From an uncultured Psychroserpens sp. (lineage in GTDB: Bacteria > Bacteroidota > Bacteroidia > Flavobacteriales > Flavobacteriaceae), in contig CANKZZ010000005.1 in the NCBI GenBank assembly GCA_947488655.1, forward strand, positions 62,001 to 126,000: a stretch of 64,000 nucleotides of DNA, read 5' to 3'. The notes under the pieces were generated by a model, which saw nothing but the letters and a program-made list of their open reading frames with translations, did not search any database and was not told the DNA's origin. Of the stretch, positions 56,933-64,000 are shown piece after piece; positions within the stretch are counted from its first letter, which is position 1; each line of letters opens with the position of its first letter. The translations under genes and the position numbers were made by a program.

Positions 56933-58270
56933 TTGAATTCAAAATTCGATTTAAAATCATTTATAAGTAATTTACTTAAAAATGCTACAATACTTAATGT
57001 CATAACTGTAGGTTTAACCACCTTACTTGTTAGTGGCATGGGCTTTTTTAAAGAAATTGTAATTGCAGATAGTTTTGGTCTTTCAGAATTATTAGATACT
57101 TTCTACATTGCTATCCTTGTACCTAGTTTTATTAGTGGTGTTTTTCTTGGCTCTTTTAATAGTGTTTTTATACCTAATTATGTAAGCGAATTAAAGACTA
57201 ATAATAATGTTGGTTCATTTCAAAGTACCAGCTTTATAATTACCATAGGTGTAGCTACATTATTTCTAATTTTTGCAATCTTATTTACAGATGTTTATTT
57301 AGAAACTTTTTTTGAAGGTCATACTCCTCAATATTATGAACTTATAAAAAAACAATTTTATTTCGTTGCGCCTTGTATTTTATTTTGGGGATTCTCTTCC
57401 ATGATTAGTGGGCTTCTTACTATTGATAACGAATTTAGATTTTCATCTGTATCATCTATTTTTACACCAATATCAATAATTATTTGTCTTGTTTTTTTTA
57501 AAGAACAATTAGGAGATTTAGTATTGGCACTAGGCACATTAATAGGTAGTGCCTCAAGTTTTATATTTCTATCTATTATTGCCAGCAGAAGAGGTCTTTT
57601 AAATCTAAAAAAACCAGACTTTAAATCTGTTAACATTAAAATATTATTTAAGCAATTACCTGCTAAATTATCATCAAGTCTACTTAGTGGAGTTAACCCT
57701 TTAATAGATCAATATTTTTCTGCCCAATTAGTAATCGGGTCAATTGCTGCTCTAAATTATGGTACTAAGATACCATCCTTTACTATAGCTATTGTTGGTG
57801 TAGCGTTAGGTAATGTACTACTACCCTATTTTTCTAAAAAAGCTATAGACAATAGACAGGCTACATTTAAACAACTACTTCATATACTTAAATATTTAAT
57901 TATAGGTAGCTGTATAGTGGTAATTGTATTAGTTATAATATCGTCTCCGCTAATTTGGTTCACTTTTGAAAGAAATGCTTTTACTAGCGATGATACCGTT
58001 ATTGTATCAAAAATTCAACAGATGTATTTATTACAAATACCATCATACGTAGTAGGATTAGTAATGGTTAAATTTTTAACCGCTATTAATAAGAACAATT
58101 TTATGGTGTTTACATCCATAATTAGTTTAACCTTAAATGTAATTTTTAATTTTATACTTATAGAAAGTATGGGTGTTTATGGATTAGCTCTTGCAACGTC
58201 TTTAGTATCTATGGTCAATAGTATTATATTATACTTTTACATAAAAAAACTTAATAGAGAGTATGTTTAG
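56933..58270 (+). CDS. MurJ/MviN-like lipid-linked glycan flippase
   Basis: A 445-residue multi-pass protein starting at TTG. About 12-13 hydrophobic helices are visible; the opening VGLTTLLVSGMGFFKEIVIADSFGLSE and the segment LDTFYIAILVPSFISGVFLGSFNSVFIP are MurJ/MviN signatures. The placement inside a polysaccharide cluster suggests it flips the cluster's own lipid-linked repeat unit, in place of a Wzx, rather than lipid II; that is inference. Its last eight bases overlap the next gene. Confidence 0.88.
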   Translation: MNSKFDLKSFISNLLKNATILNVITVGLTTLLVSGMGFFKEIVIADSFGLSELLDTFYIAILVPSFISGVFLGSFNSVFIPNYVSELKTNNNVGSFQSTSFIITIGVATLFLIFAILFTDVYLETFFEGHTPQYYELIKKQFYFVAPCILFWGFSSMISGLLTIDNEFRFSSVSSIFTPISIIICLVFFKEQLGDLVLALGTLIGSASSFIFLSIIASRRGLLNLKKPDFKSVNIKILFKQLPAKLSSSLLSGVNPLIDQYFSAQLVIGSIAALNYGTKIPSFTIAIVGVALGNVLLPYFSKKAIDNRQATFKQLLHILKYLIIGSCIVVIVLVIISSPLIWFTFERNAFTSDDTVIVSKIQQMYLLQIPSYVVGLVMVKFLTAINKNNFMVFTSIISLTLNVIFNFILIESMGVYGLALATSLVSMVNSIILYFYIKKLNREYV

Positions 58271-59141
58271 TATTATAACTCCTACATATAATAGAGCACA
58301 TTCTTTACCTAGAGTTTATCAATCATTGATACAACAAACCTTTAAAGATTTTGAATGGATTATTGTTGATGATGGTAGTAGTGACAATACCTCACAATTA
58401 GTAAATGATTGGATTAATAATACTGTAGACTTTAAAATCACATATCATAAATTACAGATTAATAAAGGAAAATCTAATGCAGTAAATGTAGCGATAGACT
58501 TATGTAATGAAGATTATATCATCATTGCAGATAGTGATGATAGTTTTGTACCTTATACTTTATCAGATTTAAATAGATTGTGGAGTGAGCATCAAGATAA
58601 AAAAATTGGTGCAATATGGACATTAACTAAAAATGAAAAGGGAGCTATTATTGGAGATCATTTTCCGCAAGACAAATGGCAAGTAGATTTTAAAAAGCGA
58701 GTATTAGAACACAATATTGATGGCGAAAAATGGCATTGCTGGAAAACTAGTGTTTTAAAAGCAAATAAAATGATTTTAAGTAGTGAGTGCCATATTGGAG
58801 AAAGCCATACCTGGAATAAGATAAACAGAAGCTTTGATTTCTTATGTGTAAATATAGCACACCGTATTTATTTTTATTCTGAAGACGGACTCATTGCTAC
58901 AAAATCATCTAAAGAAAAACGAGCAAAAGTCTATTACAACAGCTCAATCATTGAACTCAAAGACACTTCGGTATTTGATATTATTAGATATAAATTTTAT
59001 AGATATTATGCGTTTCAGTATATAAAATCAAACGCAATATTAAAACGTAGTACGAATGAATTGTCTAGACTAAAAAAAACTACTTGTTTTGTCCTATTTT
59101 TGTCGACATTACCTGTAAAACTATTTAAAAAACTATCATGA
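58263..59141 (+). CDS. GT2-family glycosyltransferase
   Basis: A 292-residue GT-A fold enzyme. It has FSIITPTYNRAHSLPRVYQSL, IIVDDGSSDNTSQLV, the DxD-type motif IIADSDDSFVPYTL and a C-terminal DGEKWHCWK. It is similar to the GT2 at 55961 (shared GEKW motif after IGD), suggesting duplication or related acceptors. It overlaps the flippase gene by eight bases and the next gene by four, as part of one transcript. Confidence 0.93.
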   Translation: MFSIITPTYNRAHSLPRVYQSLIQQTFKDFEWIIVDDGSSDNTSQLVNDWINNTVDFKITYHKLQINKGKSNAVNVAIDLCNEDYIIIADSDDSFVPYTLSDLNRLWSEHQDKKIGAIWTLTKNEKGAIIGDHFPQDKWQVDFKKRVLEHNIDGEKWHCWKTSVLKANKMILSSECHIGESHTWNKINRSFDFLCVNIAHRIYFYSEDGLIATKSSKEKRAKVYYNSSIIELKDTSVFDIIRYKFYRYYAFQYIKSNAILKRSTNELSRLKKTTCFVLFLSTLPVKLFKKLS

Positions 59142-60235
59142 AACTTATAAAATATATAGTTTTAATTCTTCTACTTTGGGGATTTGACAGCTTTGTACTT
59201 TTCGTGTATGGTGGTACAATAGGTAGTCTAGCTAGTTTTGCAACTTATGCGTTTCTTTTACTCTATTATTTAATTGCTCAAAAGCGAAAATTCATCCTAC
59301 CGCTTATCATTTTAGGTATAATTTATTTTATGATCTCTGGCTTAATCTACGTAGAGAGTTATAAGTTTTATGCAAACGACTTTGTAAAGTATTTAATCAT
59401 TATTATATGTGGCGCAGAGGTTGCTAGAGATACAAGCCATAAAGAATTAACGTACTTTCTATTACTTGGTGCGTCATCTATTTTAATACATGCCATAGTT
59501 TTTAGTGGTGGTTATGGACGTTATAGCGGTTTATATCTCAACCCAAATGGTGCTGCCTTTGTTAGTTTACTAGGATACTGTTTGGCATTTCAAATTAAAG
59601 ATATAAAGACAAAATATATATTATTATTTGCTTTTACTTTTGCTGGTGTTTTAACCTTTTCAAGATTTTTCTTTTTAATGTGGTTATTAACAACGTTAGT
59701 ATCTATTTATGGAGATAGAAAAAATATACAAGTATTAGGTATAGGTATTGGCGCATTAGTACTACTCATAAGTGTCGCTGCTATTTTACAAGTAAATACA
59801 ACACGTTTTGCCTTTATTGAAGGATTGTTTCAAAACGATGTAAAAACTCAGGTATTAACAAAGGATGATAGATTAGAAAGTTGGTCAAAGTATTATGATG
59901 ACATTTTAAATAACCCAATTTTTGGTAATGGTTATAAGAGTTTTAGTGGAGCAGATAACACCAAACAAGGTGTACACAATACATACTTAATGGTATTGGG
60001 AGAATCTGGCGTTATACCATTTTTTATACTTATTGGTATTTATATTTATTTAATTAAAGAAACGCTAAAAACATTTAGAGATTACATTTATAAATTTCTA
60101 CTAGCTGTATCTTTGACAGCTATATTACTTACAATGCATAATTATTTTAATAACGAATTAATATTATTTCTAACTATTTGGCTTTATACCAAATTAGATA
60201 GTAAAAATCCTGATAAAGAACTCAGTACCCAATAA
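59138..60235 (+). CDS. O-antigen polymerase/ligase-like membrane protein
   Basis: A 365-residue multi-pass protein with about ten hydrophobic helices and a larger extracytoplasmic loop (about residues 225-290). It contains NPNGAAFVSLLG and the loop motif NPIFGNGYKSFSG...GVHNTYLMVLGESG, the Wzy_C/O-antigen ligase signature with its conserved His. In such clusters the family polymerises repeat units or ligates glycan to lipid A core. Sequence alone cannot separate Wzy from WaaL roles. Confidence 0.85.
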   Translation: MKLIKYIVLILLLWGFDSFVLFVYGGTIGSLASFATYAFLLLYYLIAQKRKFILPLIILGIIYFMISGLIYVESYKFYANDFVKYLIIIICGAEVARDTSHKELTYFLLLGASSILIHAIVFSGGYGRYSGLYLNPNGAAFVSLLGYCLAFQIKDIKTKYILLFAFTFAGVLTFSRFFFLMWLLTTLVSIYGDRKNIQVLGIGIGALVLLISVAAILQVNTTRFAFIEGLFQNDVKTQVLTKDDRLESWSKYYDDILNNPIFGNGYKSFSGADNTKQGVHNTYLMVLGESGVIPFFILIGIYIYLIKETLKTFRDYIYKFLLAVSLTAILLTMHNYFNNELILFLTIWLYTKLDSKNPDKELSTQ

Positions 60236-60254
60236 CAAGAATAAATCGAATACC

Positions 60255-62099
60255 ATGTGCGGAATATACGGAACAACCCTACAATACAATGAACAACAAG
60301 TACAGGACAAACTTAAACGTACAGCGTTTAGAGGTCCAGACAAAATGGGTTGGCAAACTTATAAAAATCAAAACCACGTCACTTTAGGCCACAATAGACT
60401 TTCAATTATTGATTTAGACCCTAGATCTGATCAACCGTTTACCTACAGTGATAAAATTCATATTGCCTTTAATGGAGAGATCTTTAACTTTCAAATACTT
60501 AAAGACGAATTACACCAAAAAGGATACACGTTTCGCACCACATCAGATACAGAAGTTATATGTGCTGCTTACCTAGAGTATGGAGAAGACTGCGTTAATC
60601 ACTTTAACGGTATGTTTGCATTTGTAATTTATGATGAAATAAAACAGTGTTTCTTTGGAGCCAGAGATCGATTGGGACAAAAGCCATTTTATTATTATCA
60701 TAATGGTAAAAATTTCGAATTTTCTAGCCAATTATCATCTATACAATTACATAATAATAACCTCACAATTTCTAAAAAAGCAATTGGTTATTATCTTACC
60801 TGGGGAAATGTGCCAGATCCAATGTCAATCTTTAACGAGATAAATAAGTTAAAAGCTGGACATTCATTTAATTATGATCTTAATACAGGAGACTTAAAAA
60901 TAAAACAATATTGGGATATTGATTACCACGGAAAAAACAAATACAGTGGTTCTTTTGATGATGCCAAAGCAGATTTAGACACCTTATTAAAAGATGCAGT
61001 CAAAAAACGTCTTTTTGCAGATGTTCCTGTTGGAGTTTTTCTTTCTGGAGGTGTAGACTCATCTTTAGTAGCAGCATTAGCTACCGAAACTTCCACCTCT
61101 ACAGTAAAAACGTTTTCAGTAAAATTCAATGAAAAAGGATTTGATGAGAGTGTTTACGCTCAACAAGTTGCAGACCATTTAAAAACCGAACATCAGGTTA
61201 TAGAATGTAACTATAACGAAGGAATAGATCTTATTGAAAACTTCTCTCATTTTTATGATGAACCTTTTTCAGATTCATCTGCAATTCCTTCTATGTTGTT
61301 ATCCAAACACACTAAGAAAAAAGTTACCGTTGCACTATCTGGAGATGCTGGTGACGAAAGCTTTATAGGATACCATAGATACGATTGGATTACTAATGGT
61401 AATAAACTTTTAAAAGTTCCTTACGCCTTACGTAAAATAGCGTCACCTATTTTAAAGATGGCACCAAATCATAGACTTAAAATTATATCTAACGTTTTAA
61501 AAGCTAAAGATATTAACGATGCTTACTTAATGGCAATGACCAGTACAGACTCATCTTGGTTTGATTTTAATGATTATGATAATGTTGACGAACAAAAATA
61601 TTTAAGACATACAAATAAAGAATTACTAGAACGGGTATCTGATTTTGATTTAAAAACCTATCTCAATTGGGATATAAACACTAAAGTAGATAGAGCCTCT
61701 ATGGCCTATTCACTAGAAGTTAGAGCTCCTCTCTTAGATTATCGTGTGGTAGAATTTGCAAGATCTTTACCTACAGATTTTAAAATGCAAGGTTCTAATA
61801 AAAAGCGTTTACTTAAAGAAGTGCTATACGATTATGTACCCGAACATATTTTTGACAGACCTAAAGCTGGCTTTACTATGCCTTTTGCAAATTGGTTTAG
61901 AGAAGATTTAAAAGATTTTGTGTTGTCTGAACTTAATGAAGAAAGTCTTAAAGACATCCCTTTAATCAATGGCAAAAAAGTTAAAGTTATGATAGATGAG
62001 CACATGTCTGGTAAGCGCAATAGATATCCGTTAATTTGGAATCTTTTAGTATTAAAGCAATGGCTTAATAAAAACGGAAAAGGTTACTCAATAGTTTAA
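60255..62099 (+). CDS. asnB: Asparagine synthase (glutamine-hydrolysing) family protein
   Basis: A 614-residue class II amidotransferase fused to an AsnB synthetase domain. Cys2 follows the initiator (MCGIYGTT) as the glutaminase nucleophile, and GHNRLSIIDL and AFNGEIFNF belong to the glutaminase domain. The PP-loop SGGVDSSLVAALA is at about residues 263-275. In a polysaccharide cluster such enzymes usually amidate a sugar acid (as in Wbp-type amidotransferases) rather than supply asparagine; that role is inferred. Confidence 0.9.
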   Translation: MCGIYGTTLQYNEQQVQDKLKRTAFRGPDKMGWQTYKNQNHVTLGHNRLSIIDLDPRSDQPFTYSDKIHIAFNGEIFNFQILKDELHQKGYTFRTTSDTEVICAAYLEYGEDCVNHFNGMFAFVIYDEIKQCFFGARDRLGQKPFYYYHNGKNFEFSSQLSSIQLHNNNLTISKKAIGYYLTWGNVPDPMSIFNEINKLKAGHSFNYDLNTGDLKIKQYWDIDYHGKNKYSGSFDDAKADLDTLLKDAVKKRLFADVPVGVFLSGGVDSSLVAALATETSTSTVKTFSVKFNEKGFDESVYAQQVADHLKTEHQVIECNYNEGIDLIENFSHFYDEPFSDSSAIPSMLLSKHTKKKVTVALSGDAGDESFIGYHRYDWITNGNKLLKVPYALRKIASPILKMAPNHRLKIISNVLKAKDINDAYLMAMTSTDSSWFDFNDYDNVDEQKYLRHTNKELLERVSDFDLKTYLNWDINTKVDRASMAYSLEVRAPLLDYRVVEFARSLPTDFKMQGSNKKRLLKEVLYDYVPEHIFDRPKAGFTMPFANWFREDLKDFVLSELNEESLKDIPLINGKKVKVMIDEHMSGKRNRYPLIWNLLVLKQWLNKNGKGYSIV

Positions 62100-62101
62100 G
62101 A

Positions 62102-63199
62102 ATGTCTACAAATAAAAATAGAATCAAAGTGCTTTTTGTGCTTCCTTCTTTAAAAGCTGGTGGTGCAGAACGCGTGATATCTTTTGTGTCACAAAATTTA
62201 GACAAGTCTAAGTTTGAAAGTGTTCTAGTAATATTAGGTCACAAAAAGGATGCTATTTATAAGGTTGACAATATAGAAATTCATTATTTAAATAGACCTA
62301 GACTTCTTAAAGCTATAAAACCGCTGTTTAAAATGATTGCGTCTCAAAAACCTAATATTGTAGTAGGCTCAATTGGTCATGTCAATTACATGCTTACACT
62401 TTTTAGATTGTATTTTAGAAAAACTCTTTTTGTTGGCAGAGAGGCCAGTTTAAGTGGTGTTATATCCAAGTTTGTAGAAAATAAAGGATTTAAATTTTAT
62501 AATTTATATAAAAATTATTTTAAAAATCTAGATCTTATAATTTGCCAATCTAAAGAAATGGCAGATAATTTAATGCAACGCTATAAGGTCTCTAAGAGTA
62601 AAATAAGTGTCATTAATAATCCAATTTCTAGTAATCTACCTTTAAGAACTAATCCAATAAACAATGATGATACAAAACAACTCATTACAATTGGTCGATT
62701 AAGTTTAGAAAAAGGACATAAAAGAGTTTTAGAAATCTTAGCAAAATTAGAAATACCATATAGATATACTATTATTGGAGATGGAGATCAAGAAGATGCA
62801 CTTACCGAAGTAGCCAAAGACTTAAACATCTTAGACAAAATACGATATATAAAATACACAGATAATGTATCTAAATATTTATCTCAAAGCGATTTATTTT
62901 TACAAGGATCTTTTGTAGAAGGATTTCCTAATGCGCTTTTAGAAAGCTGTGTTATTGGCACTCCAATAATAGCATTTAGAGCTCCTGGTGGCACACAAGA
63001 TATAGTTGAGCATGGTGTTAATGGTTATTTAGCCGAAAATGAACAAGAGTATTTATCCTATATACATAAAGCTTTGGCTCAAAAATGGGAACCTATAGAT
63101 ATTAGAGAATCAGTAATAAAGAAATTTAATAGTACTGTCATAATAGAACGCTACGAAACTGCTTTTGAAAATTTAATGCTTAAAAAAGGTAGTAGATAA
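62102..63199 (+). CDS. GT4-family glycosyltransferase
   Basis: A 365-residue GT-B enzyme. Its N-terminus VLFVLPSLKAGGAERVISFV and the donor-site elements TIGRLSLEKGHKRVL and GSFVEGFPNALLESCVIG (EGFPNALLE) define GT4. It starts two bases after the asnB stop, so it is co-translated. The enzyme is closely related in layout to the GT4 genes at 54861 and 63201, each with GGAER or GGAEN near the start. Substrates unknown. Confidence 0.95.
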   Translation: MSTNKNRIKVLFVLPSLKAGGAERVISFVSQNLDKSKFESVLVILGHKKDAIYKVDNIEIHYLNRPRLLKAIKPLFKMIASQKPNIVVGSIGHVNYMLTLFRLYFRKTLFVGREASLSGVISKFVENKGFKFYNLYKNYFKNLDLIICQSKEMADNLMQRYKVSKSKISVINNPISSNLPLRTNPINNDDTKQLITIGRLSLEKGHKRVLEILAKLEIPYRYTIIGDGDQEDALTEVAKDLNILDKIRYIKYTDNVSKYLSQSDLFLQGSFVEGFPNALLESCVIGTPIIAFRAPGGTQDIVEHGVNGYLAENEQEYLSYIHKALAQKWEPIDIRESVIKKFNSTVIIERYETAFENLMLKKGSR

Positions 63200-63200
63200 A

Positions 63201-64000
63201 ATGAAAAAAATTCTAATCGTACTACCAACAGATTCATTAGGTGGAGCAGAAAACTATCTTAAAATGATAGCTATTCATTACAAAAACGATGATGTTGATG
63301 TTTATGGCTTTAAAAATGAAGAGAGAGGGTTATGGGATGATATTAGTGAGCATACAAATTTGAGGTTTATTTCTAAAAAGCATGAAATTTTAGGTTTAAT
63401 ACAATTTTGCTTCATTATGCTTTTTAAATTTAAAAAGTACGACTACACCTTTAGTTCACAAGTATATGCAAATGGACTTATAGGTATTTTAAAATCACTT
63501 GGCATAATAAGGTCTAAATATTTTATTGCCAGAGAGTCTACGTCAATCTTTTTAAGATTTAAAGGGAGAAAACTTAAAATTTATAAGTTTATTATAAACT
63601 TAGGTTATAGAAGTATGGATTTATTAATCTGTCAAACGGAAGAAATGAAAAAGCAATTTGCTGATCATTTTGAAAAAATTGAAAAACGTACAAAAATTTG
63701 TGTTATTCCAAATCCTATAGATTTAAAAGTATCACAATCACTCTCACAATTAAAATTAGATATAGACTTACCCAATGAGTTCATTATTTCTGCAGGTAGA
63801 TTTATAGAGCTTAAAGGCTATGATTTACTTATAGAATCATTTTCAAAACTTAAAACAAATTGTCCGGATTTGAAACTTATTTTATTGGGTGAAGGTGAAG
63901 AATTAGAAAATTATAAAACTCAAATTAAAGCACTTAATTTAGAAGATGAAGTCCTTTTTCCTGGTTTTACAAATAATGTGTATGCCTATTTTAAGGAGGC
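63201..64000 (+). CDS. GT4-family glycosyltransferase (3' truncated by window)
   Basis: An ORF of 266 codons that is open to the right edge. It starts MKKILIVLPTDSLGGAENYLKM, one base after the previous stop codon's end. The donor-binding half is visible: IISAGRFIELKGYDLLIESF, LKLILLGEGEELENY and the beginning of the following motif (FPGFTNNVYAYFKEA). The family's ExxxxxxxE segment lies beyond the window. It is the fourth or later transferase of the cluster, which continues downstream. Confidence 0.93.
   Translation, partial: MKKILIVLPTDSLGGAENYLKMIAIHYKNDDVDVYGFKNEERGLWDDISEHTNLRFISKKHEILGLIQFCFIMLFKFKKYDYTFSSQVYANGLIGILKSLGIIRSKYFIARESTSIFLRFKGRKLKIYKFIINLGYRSMDLLICQTEEMKKQFADHFEKIEKRTKICVIPNPIDLKVSQSLSQLKLDIDLPNEFIISAGRFIELKGYDLLIESFSKLKTNCPDLKLILLGEGEELENYKTQIKALNLEDEVLFPGFTNNVYAYFKE

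Overview
The window is 64 kb of AT-rich chromosome (roughly one third G+C by eye) from a marine-type member of the Flavobacteriaceae (Bacteroidota). The evidence is the fused lpxC-fabZ gene, the bifunctional hisB and hisIE, the type IX secretion (T9SS) regulator porX with its fused PglZ domain, a large surface protein with a C-terminal T9SS sorting domain, DUF2461 and DUF3817 proteins, and promoters of the Bacteroidota TAnnTTTG type. No rRNA, tRNA, CRISPR array, prophage or insertion sequence was recognised.

Layout. 1-8.4 kb: the end of an OmpA-like gene, then envelope and stress genes (two MscS-type channels, Dps, CorA, small membrane proteins, an acidic lipoprotein, a GreA-like protein). 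8.5-16 kb (minus): a BadF-type sugar kinase, gap, pfkA and a 1.47-k-residue TamB-like protein. 16.1-20.4 kb: tsaD, truA, a membrane-bound LytTR regulator and a TIKI/EreA-like secreted protein. 20.4-28.1 kb (minus): a complete histidine operon, hisG-D-C-B-H-A-F-IE, preceded by a 17-codon leader peptide with an HHHFH run and an intrinsic terminator, i.e. a classical attenuator. Five of its seven gene junctions are filled by palindromic intergenic repeats of three families. 28.2-33.3 kb (minus): a tight fabG operon with VOC, secreted, VWA, SPFH and SH3-like genes. 33.7-44.6 kb (minus): an M16 lipoprotein peptidase, sucD, an NTF2-like gene, an LpxD-like paralogue, efp, lpxA, lpxC/fabZ, lpxD and an HD hydrolase. 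44.6-49.3 kb (plus): porX, tsaE, a small secreted ORF overlapping a membrane-protein gene, ald and a DUF4258-like gene. 49.4-54.5 kb (minus): a 1729-residue T9SS-exported protein with 17 Ig-like repeats. 54.9-64 kb (plus): a surface-polysaccharide cluster (glycosyltransferases, MurJ-like flippase, Wzy/ligase-like protein, asparagine synthase) running off the window end.

How the genes fit together. Most of the window builds or regulates the envelope: lipid A (lpxA, lpxC/fabZ, lpxD), outer-membrane assembly (TamB), T9SS control and a likely T9SS cargo, mechanosensitive channels and surface glycan. The rest is core metabolism (glycolysis, TCA cycle, histidine) and translation (tsaD/tsaE t6A pathway, truA, efp).

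Most worth a second look: the his leader/attenuator; the repeat families confined, within this window, to the his operon, with compensatory base-pair changes between two copies; a 10-mer, TTCTTCGGAA, found 13 times on both strands in genes and gaps; and the 429-bp tandem repeat array whose two domain types carry their single cysteines at opposite ends. All calls come from reading the sequence; no database search was run.
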